Of a stretch of DNA of 58,979 nt, positions 35,755 to 44,878 are shown piece by piece. The stretch spans positions 1-58,979 of the forward strand of contig NZ_PQSR01000041.1 of assembly GCF_002920635.1 (NCBI RefSeq), written 5' to 3'. The DNA is from Streptomyces sp. Ru72 (GTDB lineage: Bacteria > Actinomycetota > Actinomycetes > Streptomycetales > Streptomycetaceae). A program made the translations under genes and the position numbers. The notes under the pieces are model-generated. The model ran no database searches and was not told where the DNA came from. It was given only the letters and a program-made list of their open reading frames with translations. How positions within the stretch are numbered: position 1 is the first letter of the stretch; each line of letters opens with the position of its first letter.

Positions 35755-36476
35755 CCCTGCCTCCTTGGCTGCGGCCGCACTGGCCGTGAGAGACCGAGGC
35801 GCACCTTGTGCACCCCGTCGGAGAAATGCACCAGCGGCTCCTCGGCGGGGGCGGGCAGTCCTGCTGCACGGGTCACGCTCTCGGCGAGGTCGTCGAGATG
35901 CGCCGCGCGCAGCGGCCAGGGCTCGTGCTCGACGGGCGTCTCCCACAAAGCGCCCGCGCTCTGCGTGAACGCCCGCCATCGGGACGCCAACCACACGTCC
36001 CGGTGCGTAGGGCGGATCGGCGGGCCCGGTCGTACGGTCATGCGGTAAGCCGATCCACCGCCGCACCTCGATCCGGCGTACGTCACGCTCTCACCGCTGC
36101 GCGCCAGACGCAGCCGCCCGAGGTGGTACGGCGCCCCGATGGCGCGAGCCGCCAGCATCACCGGGCTGGCCACCTCGATCGACAGGAACCACAGCCCTTC
36201 CCGGCCGCCCGGTCCACGCACGTAGGTGCGCAGATTGGTCTCCGGGAAGGCGGCCAGCGCCACAGGGGAGCCGGGAGGGCGCACGTCGGCCATGACGAAC
36301 GGTGTGAGACCCACCCAGGCGCGCCCGTCATAGGTGTCGACCGTGAGCCCATCGGGCAGCAGGCGTTGGATGAGTTCTGGAGCGTACGCCCAGTGCAGAA
36401 AGGTCTGTGTCAGCCAGCCGGCCCGCAGCGCCGCCATGCGGACACGATGTTCCGGCCCGTACGTCACCACGCGCAT
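35751..36476 (-). CDS. DUF2071 (YqjF-like) family protein, intact copy
   Basis: A 241-residue protein of the DUF2071 family (acetoacetate decarboxylase-like fold, function unknown). Typical blocks are ALRAGWLTQTFLHWAYAPEL, YDGRAWVGLTPFVMADVRPP, FPETNLRTYV, GLWFLSIEV and MLAARAIGAPYHLGRL. It is a paralogue of the broken gene at 41704-42448 in the same island. It is coupled (ATGA) to the downstream small membrane protein. Confidence 0.88.
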   Translation of the reverse strand: MRVVTYGPEHRVRMAALRAGWLTQTFLHWAYAPELIQRLLPDGLTVDTYDGRAWVGLTPFVMADVRPPGSPVALAAFPETNLRTYVRGPGGREGLWFLSIEVASPVMLAARAIGAPYHLGRLRLARSGESVTYAGSRCGGGSAYRMTVRPGPPIRPTHRDVWLASRWRAFTQSAGALWETPVEHEPWPLRAAHLDDLAESVTRAAGLPAPAEEPLVHFSDGVHKVRLGLSRPVRPQPRRQG

Positions 36477-36741
36477 CGGCTCCTCTGCATGCCCGTGTCC
36501 CGACCACGGCGAGTTTGCCGAGATACCGGCGGCTTTCCGATCCGCCGCACTGGGTCGGATCCGGTGGACAAGCCCTTGGTCTGGCTGGAGACCAGCTCAA
36601 TGACATCTTTCAACGCTACCCTGCGGTCCCGATCGCTACCGGGGCGGTGGCGCGTCATGAGGCGGTCGGTCTCCGCGTGATCCCAGCCCTGCCGCGCCGG
36701 CACACTGCTCTGACGGCCCAACTGTTGGGGTCCCGTGAGGA

Positions 36742-36975
36742 TCAGGGGCGCGTGCCGAGTGCGTCGCGGGCTCGGTCCAGCAAGGAGCGAAAGGCCCCAG
36801 CGTCCACTGCAGCACGGGCGAACCGGCAGTGGTGGGGTGCGGGTGCGTGGGAGCCGCCCTTTCGGCCGTCAGCAGGCGCCTGCCCATGGTCTGCCGCTGC
36901 TCTGGGGTGCAACCGGCTTCCAGGGCCGGGAACTCCATCGCCTCCTCGCGTGCGGCGTGGGCAAGCGGCTGGCAA
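36742..36975 (-). pseudogene. hemerythrin-domain C-terminal fragment
   Basis: The minus strand reads AHAAREEAMEFPALEAGCTP, then AAPTHPHPTTAGSPVLQWTL, as in the C-terminal half of HHE hemerythrins. The frame then shifts by one, since the proper end SLLDRARDALGTRP is in another frame. The N-terminal iron-binding helices are missing. The gap 36477-36741 has no recognised gene. Confidence 0.65.
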
Positions 36976-36979
36976 ACCC

Positions 36980-37095
36980 TGCGCCGGCTCAGCGCCGTCG
37001 ACGAGCGCCTGGACCCGGCCCGGCTCGACACGCTGCTGGAACGAGCCCGGCAGCAGCAGGAGAGGATCGAGGAGTGGCGCGTCCGCCAGGCCTAG
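36980..37095 (+). pseudogene. gene fragment related to 34593-34790
   Basis: The frame reads LRRLSAVDERLDPARLDTLL and ERARQQQERIEEWRVRQA to a TAG at 37093-37095. The 41-bp core 37033-37073 repeats 34644-34684 with four mismatches. Family unknown; similar reading continues past the stop (KALATTAGELLRQG), suggesting a nonsense mutation. Confidence 0.5.
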
Positions 37096-37159
37096 AAGGC
37101 GCTGGCCACCACAGCCGGTGAGCTTCTGCGTCAGGGACGTCACAGCCCACTCAGCGAGA

Positions 37160-37543
37160 TCATTGTGGGGACGTGTGGCCGTGCATGTTCGAAGCGTCAC
37201 CAGTGTGTGCCCGCTGGAAGGTCCCGTACAGCAGCCACAGGGCCGGGATCAGCAGCACTGCGCCGCAGGCGAGGGCGATGAGGCAGGCGGAGAGCACGGC
37301 GGGCTGGGAGGCGGCCTGGTCCACGGTGAGGCTGCCGACCAGCATGGCCGGGTACTGGGCCGCGCCCCAGGCCCACAGGATCGCGGCGACGGCCAGCGCA
37401 GCCGCTCCCCGGACCGCGACGTATCGCCGCCGCGTCAGCAGGCTCAGGCCCACGACACCGCTGACCGCGCTCAGAACGATCAGCGGCAGTCGTTCACAAC
37501 CACTCTCCCGCCGAAGGACCGTCACCGCAGGCTGCCCCGGCAC
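37160..37543 (-). pseudogene. cydB (cytochrome bd oxidase subunit II) C-terminal fragment
   Basis: About 127 residues carrying the last three helices of CydB: WAWGAAQYPAMLVGSLTVDQ, then LSACLIALACGAVLLIPALW and LLYGTFQRAH. Full-length CydB is about 340 residues, and no cydA or cydDC is near. The upstream side (37544-37841) has no recognisable gene. Confidence 0.7.
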
Positions 37544-37841
37544 TCACTGGAGCCAGCGTGCGGCCACTTGGGGGTAACCCGGACGTGTCATGGCAAACCG
37601 ACCTGGAGCATGAGCCGCTCGTCTGCCCACATGTGCGGCACAGAAGCGCGCCGTCACTTTCCAGATCGGCCAGGGCGAGGAAACCGGAGGTCCAGAATCT
37701 CGTCCGAGTTCCGGGCGAACATGACAGACGAGGCTGCTGCCCTTCCGGACAGCCGCCTCGCCGCATCAGCCAAGTCGCCCCGGCAAGGGGCAGAACCCCG
37801 CCCGCGTTGTTCAGGGCGGACGACCGAGCAGGCTGCCGCTG

Positions 37842-37982
37842 TCACTGTTCCGAGTCGCGCTTTCCCCTGATCGCGTCGACGAGTTCTTCCTTGCGCATGT
37901 CGTGAACGCCGCTGAGGCCCTTTTCGCGGGCCATGTCGCGTAGTTCGTCCACATTCATTTCGCGGAGTTGCTCTTCGGACAC
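37842..37982 (-). CDS. short Rho-termination-factor-N-terminal-like (Rho_N/SAP) protein
   Basis: About 46 residues (VSEEQLREMNVDELRDMARE, then KGLSGVHDMRKEELVDAIRG). This is one complete Rho_N/SAP helix-extended-helix motif that can bind nucleic acid. The GTG at 37982 is a guess; the true start may be further upstream, where similarity fades. Small Rho_N proteins are frequent in Streptomyces accessory regions. It is close to, and divergent from, the alcohol dehydrogenase pseudogene. Confidence 0.55.
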   Translation of the reverse strand: MSEEQLREMNVDELRDMAREKGLSGVHDMRKEELVDAIRGKRDSEQ

Positions 37983-38165
37983 GTCGGTTTCGCTCGCCGC
38001 CGGGCAGCCGCCACTCGAAGACGCTCCGGCAGGGGTCGTCGCGCTGGGCGGCGACGTCGAGGCGGGAGAGGTGCTGCAGCCCGACGCACCGCCCACCACG
38101 CACGACACCATGGGCGGCAGGCTGGTGGGTCTGCTCAGCCGCCGCGCCGGTGGGGAGGGGGTGCT

Positions 38166-39334
38166 GTGAAGGCCCTGTGTTGGGAAGGCGTCAACAAGCT
38201 GTCCGTAGAGCAGGTGCCCGATCCCGCCCTGCGCAACGACCAGGACGTGATCGTACGGCTGATCGCCGGCACCACCTGCGGCTCCGACCTGCAACTTATC
38301 GGCGGCTACATCCCGTTCATGCGCTCCGGGACGTCATCGGTCACGAGTTCCTCGGCGAGGTTGTCGAGGTCGGCCCGGCGGTACGCCGCCACAAGGTGGG
38401 GGACCGGGTGGTGGTGTGCTCGTTCGTCGGGTGCGGCCGCTGCTGGTACTGCACCCACGACCTGTGGTCCCTGTGCGACAACACCAACACCAATCCCGGC
38501 ATCGGTCAGGCCCTGTTCGTGCCGACACCGGCGGCATCTTCGGCTACTCCCACGCCATGGGCGGGCTGCGCGGCAGCCATGCCGAGTACGTGCGCGTGCC
38601 CTTCGCCGACTACGGGGCCTTCCCCGTACCGGAGGGCGTCGACGACACGAGCGCCCTGTTCGTGTCCGACTCGGTGCCCACGGGCTGGATGGGCGCCGAT
38701 CTGGCCGGGGTGAAGCCCGGCGACGTGGTCGCAGTGTGGGGTTGCGGGGCCGTCGGCCAGATGGCGGCACGCGCCGCGATCCTGTTGGGCGCGGAACGTG
38801 TGATCTCCATCGACAGGATCCCCGAGCGTCTGGAGATGACCGAGCGGCACATCGGCAGCGAGGTCATCGACTACACGAGCACCGACGTCGGGGCGGAACT
38901 GCGCGAGCGCACCGGCGGCCGTGGCCCCGACGTGTGCATCGAGGCCGTCGGCATGGAAGCCCACAGCGACAGTCCCGTGCACCTTTACGACCAGGTCAAG
39001 CAGCAGCTGCGGCTGCAGACCGACCGTCCCACCGCCGTACGGCAGGCCATTCACGCCTGCCGCAAGGGCGGTACGGTCTTCGTCCCGGGCGTGTTCGCCG
39101 ACGCCGTCGACAAGTTCCCCCTCGGCGCGCTGATCAACAAGGGCCTGACCGTGCGGGGCGCCCAGCAGCACCCGCTACATCCCGATGCTGCTGGACCGGC
39201 TGGCGGCCGGAGAGCTGAGCACGGCGCACCTGGCGACCCACACCGTGTCCCTGGACGAGGCGCCGCGGGCCTACGAGAGGCTCAAGGAGAAGGAGGACGG
39301 CTGCGTGCGCGCGGTGATCCGGCCGGGCGACTGA
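38166..39334 (+). pseudogene. zinc-dependent alcohol dehydrogenase, frameshifted
   Basis: All parts of a ~390-residue MDR dehydrogenase are present but in changing frames: VKALCWEGVNKLSVEQVPDP, then after ~38330 DVIGHEFLGEVVEVG and CSFVGCGRCWYCTHDLWSLC (structural-zinc cysteines), after ~38520 GIFGYSHAMGGLRGSHAEYV and AVWGCGAVGQMAARAAILLG (NAD site), and after ~39165 YIPMLLDRLAAGELSTAHLA to the stop. At the first two breaks one G is missing from a G-run. The substrate-zinc region looks intact otherwise. Confidence 0.85.
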
Positions 39335-39376
39335 CCGCTCCGTTTGCCGTCCGCGCAGGTGGGGACCCGGCCGACC

Positions 39377-40345
39377 ATGAGCACTACGCCACTCCGCCGC
39401 CCCCGGATGCGGCAGAGCCGCCTCCTGTGGCTGCTGGACCGCTTGGAGCGGGAGCCCAGGGCCGACGCGGTGATCGACCGGGCCCGCAAGGGGGTGCGGG
39501 CCCTGCCGCTCGGCGACGGGCGGGGCCTCCTGCACGGCAGGTGGTTGGGGCACCCGGTGCATCCGCTGATGGTGCAGGTGCCGATCGGCAGCTGGCTGTC
39601 GGCGGCGGTACTGGACCTGTACCCCGGCCGCTCCCGCGAGGCAGGCCTGCTGGTCGGCGTCGGCCTGGCCTCCGCCGCGCCCGCGGCCCTGGCGGGCTGG
39701 GGCGACTGGGCGGAGCTGCACCGCCAGCAGCAGCGCGTCGGGCTGGTACACGCCCTGGCCAACTCCACGGCTGTCGGCCTGTACGCCGCCTCGCTCACCT
39801 GCCGCGTCAAGGGACGGCACGCAGCAGGCCGGGCCTGCGGCTTCCTCGGCCTGACGGCGGTCGCACTCGGCGGCATGCTGGGCGGCCACCTGGCCTACCG
39901 CCAGGCATCCGGCACCAACCACGCCGAAGAGGTCCCGCACGTCGTCACCCAGGGCTGGCACCGGATCGGAGCCGTGGCGGACTTCCCGGTCGACCGGCCG
40001 GTGCGGCGCAGCGTGGACGACGTCCCGGTCCTGGTCGTCCGGGAGACAGGTGGGGCGTTCCACGCCCTGGCCGAGCGGTGCAGCCACCTCGCTGGGCCGC
40101 TGTCCGAAGGCACGGTCAGCGACGGATGCGTCCAGTGCCCCTGGCACGGCAGCGTCTTCCGGCTCTCGGACGGCTGGAACGTCCGCGGCCCCGCCACTGC
40201 CCCCCAGCCGGCCTTCGACACCCGGATCGCCGACGGCCACGTCGAGATCCGCCTGCGCCAACAGGACCGGGACAGGCGGGCGCCGGACGAGGTCGAAGCA
40301 GGGCAGCGACGCACGGAAACGGGAGCCCATGGGCACGACAGCTGA
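39377..40345 (+). CDS. Rieske [2Fe-2S] protein fused to a DUF2231 membrane domain
   Basis: A 322-residue protein: soluble N-terminus to ~60, a DUF2231 membrane domain at ~60-190 (HPLMVQVPIGSWLSAAVLDL, VGLASAAPAALAGWGDW, HALANSTAVGLYAASL, LTAVALGGMLGGHLAY), then a Rieske domain with ligand pairs CSHL and CPWHG (about residues 235-262), all four ligands present. The role is probably electron transfer at the membrane; partner unknown. ATG at 39377. The next gene overlaps by 17 bp. Such fusions are common in actinobacteria. Confidence 0.88.
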   Translation: MSTTPLRRPRMRQSRLLWLLDRLEREPRADAVIDRARKGVRALPLGDGRGLLHGRWLGHPVHPLMVQVPIGSWLSAAVLDLYPGRSREAGLLVGVGLASAAPAALAGWGDWAELHRQQQRVGLVHALANSTAVGLYAASLTCRVKGRHAAGRACGFLGLTAVALGGMLGGHLAYRQASGTNHAEEVPHVVTQGWHRIGAVADFPVDRPVRRSVDDVPVLVVRETGGAFHALAERCSHLAGPLSEGTVSDGCVQCPWHGSVFRLSDGWNVRGPATAPQPAFDTRIADGHVEIRLRQQDRDRRAPDEVEAGQRRTETGAHGHDS

Positions 40346-40871
40346 CGGCCGTCTCGCGCGACGTCTGCACGGGCTGCTGCAGCGGACCGGAAGGGTGTAC
40401 GCGGCAGGGCACGACCGGCCGCTGGGCGGCTACCTCGCGGCCATGGCGGGCTTTGCCGCGTACACGACGGCCTGGGCCACCGCCGTACGGCTCCGCGGCC
40501 GACCGCTGCCCGACCGGCCCGAACCGTGGGACGTGTTCCTCACCTCGGTCGCCACGTTCCGGCTCAGCCGTCTGCTGACCAAGGCATCGGTCACCAGCCC
40601 GCTGCGCGCCCCCTTCACCCGGTACGTCGCCCCGCAGGGCCCGGCCGAACTGCACGAGGAGGCACAGTCCGAGGACGTCAGGCACACCGTCGGTGAACTG
40701 GCCACCTGCCCCTTCTGCATGAGCGTCTGGGTGGCCTCCACCCTGACCGCCGGCCAACTGCTCTGGCCGCGCGCGACACGCACCGCCATGGGCGCCCTCA
40801 CCGCCCTGGCCGGGGCGGACACGCTGCAACTGGCCTACAGTGCGCTGATCGAGAAGACAACAGGCGAGTGA
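40329..40871 (+). CDS. DUF1360 family membrane protein
   Basis: A 180-residue protein. It has an N-terminal helix (GYLAAMAGFAAYTTAWATAV), the DUF1360 core VFLTSVATFRLSRLLTKASV and CPFCMSVWVASTL with a conserved CxxC, and a final hydrophobic helix (GALTALAGADTLQLAYSAL). GGGAG lies just before ATG 40329, inside the Rieske gene. Homologues in firmicutes are YjcQ-like sporulation or stress proteins. Function unknown; it is probably co-expressed with the Rieske-DUF2231 protein. Confidence 0.82.
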   Translation: MGTTADGRLARRLHGLLQRTGRVYAAGHDRPLGGYLAAMAGFAAYTTAWATAVRLRGRPLPDRPEPWDVFLTSVATFRLSRLLTKASVTSPLRAPFTRYVAPQGPAELHEEAQSEDVRHTVGELATCPFCMSVWVASTLTAGQLLWPRATRTAMGALTALAGADTLQLAYSALIEKTTGE

Positions 40872-41133
40872 CCCGCCAGCGGAAGGCGGTGCGGGAGCCG
40901 GAGCCGTCGTCCAGGAAGCCGGGCCTGGACGGACGAGCGGGACCGCCGGCCCGCGTCCGGTGGTGGCGGGTCGCGCGGGCGGCGGCCAAAAAGACCGGGG
41001 CGTGGGAGTGAGGGTGGCACGGGCCTGCAAATCTGCTGTGTTCTGCCAGCTGCTGGTTGTTCCAAGGGCGTACGCGTTGCGCGGGCGCACCCACCGCGCG
41101 GGTGAAGCCGGTGGCAGAGGGTACCCGCCGGGC

Positions 41134-41679
41134 ATGCTCAAGCGTGCACTGTGGCAGGGACTGCTCGCCGGAACCGCCGGAGGAGTCGTGATGACCCTCG
41201 GTGAGAAGATCGAACAGACCGTCACCGGCCGGCCCGACTCCCATGTGCCCGCGCGGGTTCTCCAGCGGCTGACCGGCCTTCCCGAACGTCCCGGCAGACA
41301 GCCGCTGCCGGTGAACTGGGCCATGCACTACGGCCAGGCCGCGCTCCTTGGAGTGCTGCGCTCGATCATGGCCCAGACCGGACTGCGGGGACCGATCGCC
41401 TCCGCCAAGTTCACCGTCGTCCGCCTCACCAACGACCAGATCCTCGAAAACGCGACCGGCGTCGGCGCCCCACCCGCCACCTGGCCCCGCCGGGAGCTCG
41501 CCGTGGACCTTCTCCACAAGTCGGTCTACGCCTTCACCACCGGCGTCGTCGCCGACGCCCTCGCTGCCCGCAGCGGGCCCGGCCCCGGACAGCGCCACGC
41601 TGCCGTCCGCCCCGGTCGCCACGCCCACTTCGGCCCCCTGCCCCGCAGGCACGCCTACGGACCAGGGGACGAAAGATGA
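41134..41679 (+). CDS. hypothetical membrane-associated protein
   Basis: A 181-residue protein with a hydrophobic N-terminus (LWQGLLAGTAGGVVMTLGEK) and a second weakly hydrophobic stretch (NWAMHYGQAALLGVLRSIMA). The C-terminal 25 residues are basic and His-rich. ATG at 41134; AGAGGG is upstream. I do not recognise the family, though similar proteins occur beside DUF1360 and hemerythrin genes in actinobacterial stress islands. The 262 bp upstream show no gene. Confidence 0.65.
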   Translation: MLKRALWQGLLAGTAGGVVMTLGEKIEQTVTGRPDSHVPARVLQRLTGLPERPGRQPLPVNWAMHYGQAALLGVLRSIMAQTGLRGPIASAKFTVVRLTNDQILENATGVGAPPATWPRRELAVDLLHKSVYAFTTGVVADALAARSGPGPGQRHAAVRPGRHAHFGPLPRRHAYGPGDER

Positions 41680-41703
41680 GTGGGCGTCGAGTGAGAATCC
41701 GAC

Positions 41704-42448
41704 TCATCCGCTCGTGCCCGTCCGCGTGGCCTGCGGCGCCTTGGCCCAGGAGCAGGGCATGGTGAGCCCGAGCTGATGCCTGACGCCTTCTGAGAAGTGC
41801 ACCACGGGCCCGCCGAGCGGCGCCTCATCGAGGCACGCCGCAGCGGTCAGCGTCTCCTCCAGTACGTCGACGGTGGCGTGGGCCAGCGGCCACGGCTCGT
41901 GCCGGGTGTCTCCCAGAGCATGCCGAGCTGGCGGGTGTAGGCCCGCCAGCGCGAGGTCAGCCACACCTCGCGCTCCGTCGGCTCGATCAGGTCGCCGCGG
42001 CGGACGTGCAGGTGGTAAGAGGCGTCACTGCTCCATCGCGAACCGGCGTACGAGAGGGTGTCCCCGTCCGCGGAGACGCTGAGGATGCCGGGGTTGTACG
42101 GCGCACCGATGGCGCGGGCCGCCAGCATCGGGGGGAAGGCCACCTCGATCGACAGGAACCAGATCCCGTCGCGCTCGTCCCGGTACCGGACGTAGGTCCG
42201 CAGATTGGTCTCCGCGAACGTCGGGAGACCGGGCAGCGCGGCGGGAATGCCGGGCAGACACACGTCCGCCATGACGAACGGCGTCAGTCCCACCCATGCG
42301 GCGCCGTCATACTCGTCCACAACCAGTTCCTCGGGCAGCAGCACCTGTACCGCCTCAGGCTGGAAGGGCCAGTGGACGAACGTCTGCGTCAGCCAGTCGG
42401 CCCGCACGCGGGCAGGCTCACCCGCTGTTCCGCTTCATATGCCACCAC
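41704..42448 (-). pseudogene. second DUF2071 copy, frameshifted twice
   Basis: Closely related to 35751-36476. It starts VVAYEAEQRVSLPA (from about 42448), loses frame near 42410, resumes RADWLTQTFVHWPFQPEAVQ through QLGMLWETPG, and shifts again near 41910, where one G is missing; HEPWPLAHATVDVLEE to the end is in the last frame. Three frames are needed, so no intact protein. Confidence 0.85.
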
Positions 42449-42521
42449 AGGCGGTGAGTCCCCACATACGATCGAGGAACACACACGGGCACGCGCCTGC
42501 GGGGCTGAAGCCCGCGGCAGG

Positions 42522-43473
42522 TCAGGGCATGGTGCTCCTGCCGGTGATCAGGTCGGTGACGGCGGGCAGGCCGCCTCGGGCCAGGGCGGCACGTTGCCGA
42601 CCGACCAGGGTGTTGCCCAGTCCGTGGCGGGCGGCGTGCCACATGCTCGCCTGCAGCAGTTCCTGGTCGCAGTCGAGCGCGGGAGCGCCGGCGGCGGCCT
42701 CCGCAAGCGCGGTCTCCACCAGGGCCCGGACCAGGCCGGTGAGCATGACCGCGTCGTCCGGGCGCGGCTGCACGTCCAGGCACCGTACCTCGATGGTGGG
42801 GTACCGCGCGAAGAGCCGGGCCTGCCAGTACAGCTGACCGGTGTCCGGGATCAGGCCGCTGTCCAGCAGTTGCTGCACCGCCGGTCGCGGTCGGCGATGT
42901 CGGCGAAGTGCGGGGGCATGCCGCTGACCGGCCAGCGGCTGAAGATCACGGTGCGCCAGCTGGCGAAGCCGCTGTCGTGGCTGTCCCACAGCGGGGAGTT
43001 CGCGGACAGGGCGGTGAGGGTCGGCAGCCACACCCGGATCCGGTTCAGGATCTGTACGCCGGTGTCCCGGCTGGGTACGCCGACGTGCACGTGCATGCCG
43101 TTGACCAGCTGCTCCGCCACGAGCTGGGGCGCCTGGGTGAGCATGGCCCGGTACCGGGCCTGGTCGGTGACGGCCACGGGGTGGCCGTGGCGCAGTGGGG
43201 GTGTGGCGCAGGCGGCGATCCGGCAGCCGTGCGCCTCGGCGGCCGCTCCGACGGCGTGCCGCAACCGGAGCAGGTGCCCCCGACCTCCTCCAGTGTGCCG
43301 CACACCGGGGTGGCGACCTCGACCTGCGCTTGCAGCAGCTCGCAGTGCACCTCCTGGTCGGCCACGAGGCGCCCCAGGCCGGCCGCGGCACGCACCCTGT
43401 CCGCCGTGGGTACCGGCAGTCCGGTGACGGGGTCGAGCAGCAGGTATTCCTCTTCGACACCGATCGTCGTCAC
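42522..43473 (-). pseudogene. glutamate-cysteine ligase (YbdK/EgtA-type), frameshifted twice
   Basis: GTG at 43473 opens VTTIGVEEEYLLLDPVTGLP, the ATP-grasp-like GCS2 start. One G is missing near 43285; then HLLRLRHAVGAAAEAHGCRI and VNGMHVHVGVPSRDTG (conserved HVHVG) follow in another frame, and near 42885 it shifts again to VQQLLDSGLIPDTGQLYWQA and onward. Intact members (~370 residues) make gamma-glutamylcysteine for mycothiol-like or other thiols. This copy is inactive unless frameshifts are assembly errors. Confidence 0.85.
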
Positions 43474-43616
43474 TTCTGTTCCGCCCGGCTGTGCCGGGCT
43501 GGCTCCCGATGCGCCTGGCCGGTGCATCGCGCGGCGAAGACTCGTCGGAGAAGCCACTCGCGGTGCCCGAGTGACCGCACCCACTTCCCGGTAAACGACC
43601 ACCCGCCGTTGATGAA

Positions 43617-43666
43617 CTCGGCGAGGGCCTGCGGCCGCGATACCGCGCCAGCAGGCCCTCGCCGAG
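43617..43666. repeat. large perfect inverted repeat
   Basis: CTCGGCGAGGGCCTGC pairs with GCAGGCCCTCGCCGAG over 16 bp with an 18-base loop. It stands in the 361-bp gap (43474-43834) between the ligase and hemerythrin genes, in which no gene is recognised. Confidence 0.75.
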
Positions 43667-43834
43667 CAGAATTCCGCCCGGATGCCCATGCGTCGATCGC
43701 TCGGTGGTGGCCCGGAGCCTCACTTCCGACGTCGGCCCGTTGCGGCCCTGTCTCGCGCCGCGGCTGGCTGCCGTTTCGGCGTATTACCCCCTTGGCGCTC
43801 CGGAGGTCGGCCGACTTGACGGCTCCCGGGTATG

Positions 43835-44425
43835 TCAGCTCTTTCCCATGGCGTTGCGGACGGCGTCTTTCGTGCGGTCCATGAGTGCGGACACCGGACC
43901 GAGGGCCACGTTGGCGGTGGCCGACTGGACACCGGGGTGGGGCCGGGTGGGGGCCATGGCCTCGGCGGCTTTGACGGCCTTGGCCATGGCGGCGAGGTTG
44001 GTGACGTCGGTGCTGCGGCGGATGTGGGCGAACTCGTAGCGTTCCTCCGCCCCTGCGTGCTCCTGTACCTCGGTCCGCAGCTGCATGAGCCGGGGCATGA
44101 ACTCCGGGTCGTCGGTGTCCATCTCGTCCAGGGCCGAGAGGGTCTCCTTCGCCGACTTCTCCTCCGCCAGACGGTCGTCGACGACCTGCTCACCACCCTC
44201 GACCGCCCTGCGGACGAAGGGGTGGACGACCTCTTCCTCGGCGGTCTCGTGCACGGCCAGCAGGCGTACGAGGCGACGGAAGGCGTCCCGGCGTTCCTCA
44301 CCCCGGCTCTGCTCGACCTCGTCGAAGAGGTTGCGGATGTCGCCGTGCTGACGCATCAGCAGAGCCACCACGTCGATGTCGGGTGCCTGGTCGTCGCCGG
44401 CCTGGGGCGTCTCGAGTTCGGACAT
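43835..44425 (-). CDS. hemerythrin domain-containing protein
   Basis: A 196-residue protein. HHE iron-site elements are LMRQHGDIRNLFDEVEQ, LLAVHETAEEEVVHPFVRRA and the later RTEVQEHAGAEERYEFAHIR, giving five His plus Glu ligands for a di-iron centre. The C-terminal tail (~150-196) is less conserved. ATG at 44425 has GAGGA upstream. The frame is open upstream into 44426-44850, see that entry. Likely roles are oxygen or peroxide sensing, or protection. Confidence 0.82.
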   Translation of the reverse strand: MSELETPQAGDDQAPDIDVVALLMRQHGDIRNLFDEVEQSRGEERRDAFRRLVRLLAVHETAEEEVVHPFVRRAVEGGEQVVDDRLAEEKSAKETLSALDEMDTDDPEFMPRLMQLRTEVQEHAGAEERYEFAHIRRSTDVTNLAAMAKAVKAAEAMAPTRPHPGVQSATANVALGPVSALMDRTKDAVRNAMGKS

Positions 44426-44850
44426 GTGCGGCGTCCTCACTTCTCGCGCGGGGTCGGGGTGCTCACCCTCGGTCTGGACGCGGTATTCGCGGCCGAACAT
44501 CTCGTCGTGCTCGGCGATGATCCGGTCGCTCGGCGGGGCTTCGTCGCCGTGGATCTGTTCCTGCATCTTCTCGAACCGTTCGTGGGCCTCGCGGACGTAT
44601 CCGGCGCCGAGGGTGGTGGGGTCCATCTGGGTGTCGAGGAGTTCGCGCAGGTACTGCTTGTTCGGCTCGAAGGTGAGCACGTTGGGCAGCTCGGGAGCCA
44701 GGACTTCCTGCGGGTCGCGGCCATCGTGGCGGCGCATCAGGTCGCAGGCGGTGTGCAGGTGCTCCAGCTTCATGTTGAGGTGCAGCTCCCAGATCGCCTT
44801 GACCTTGGGGTCGGTCTCCTGCTCCAGCAGGTCCGCCTGGGGCGGGATCC
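44426..44850 (-). pseudogene. C-terminal fragment of a ferritin-like/helical protein, in frame with hemerythrin
   Basis: The frame reads ETDPKVKAIWELHLNMKLEH, HTACDLMRRHDGRDPQEVLA, FEPNKQYLRELLDTQMDPTT and FGREYRVQTEGEHP, a coherent helical coding sequence of a type I recall from Streptomyces stress proteins of ~360 residues. The 5' half has been replaced by an IS110 fragment near 44850-44879. No stop separates it from the hemerythrin start, so a fused product could be made. Confidence 0.6.
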
Positions 44851-44878
44851 GAGGGGAGGACGGTGCCGAGGTGACCGA

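Noticed and set aside
38166..43473. Programmed frameshifting as an explanation for the split genes
   Set aside because: Shifts occur at several unrelated sites in one gene and lack slippery sequences with downstream structures; decay is simpler.
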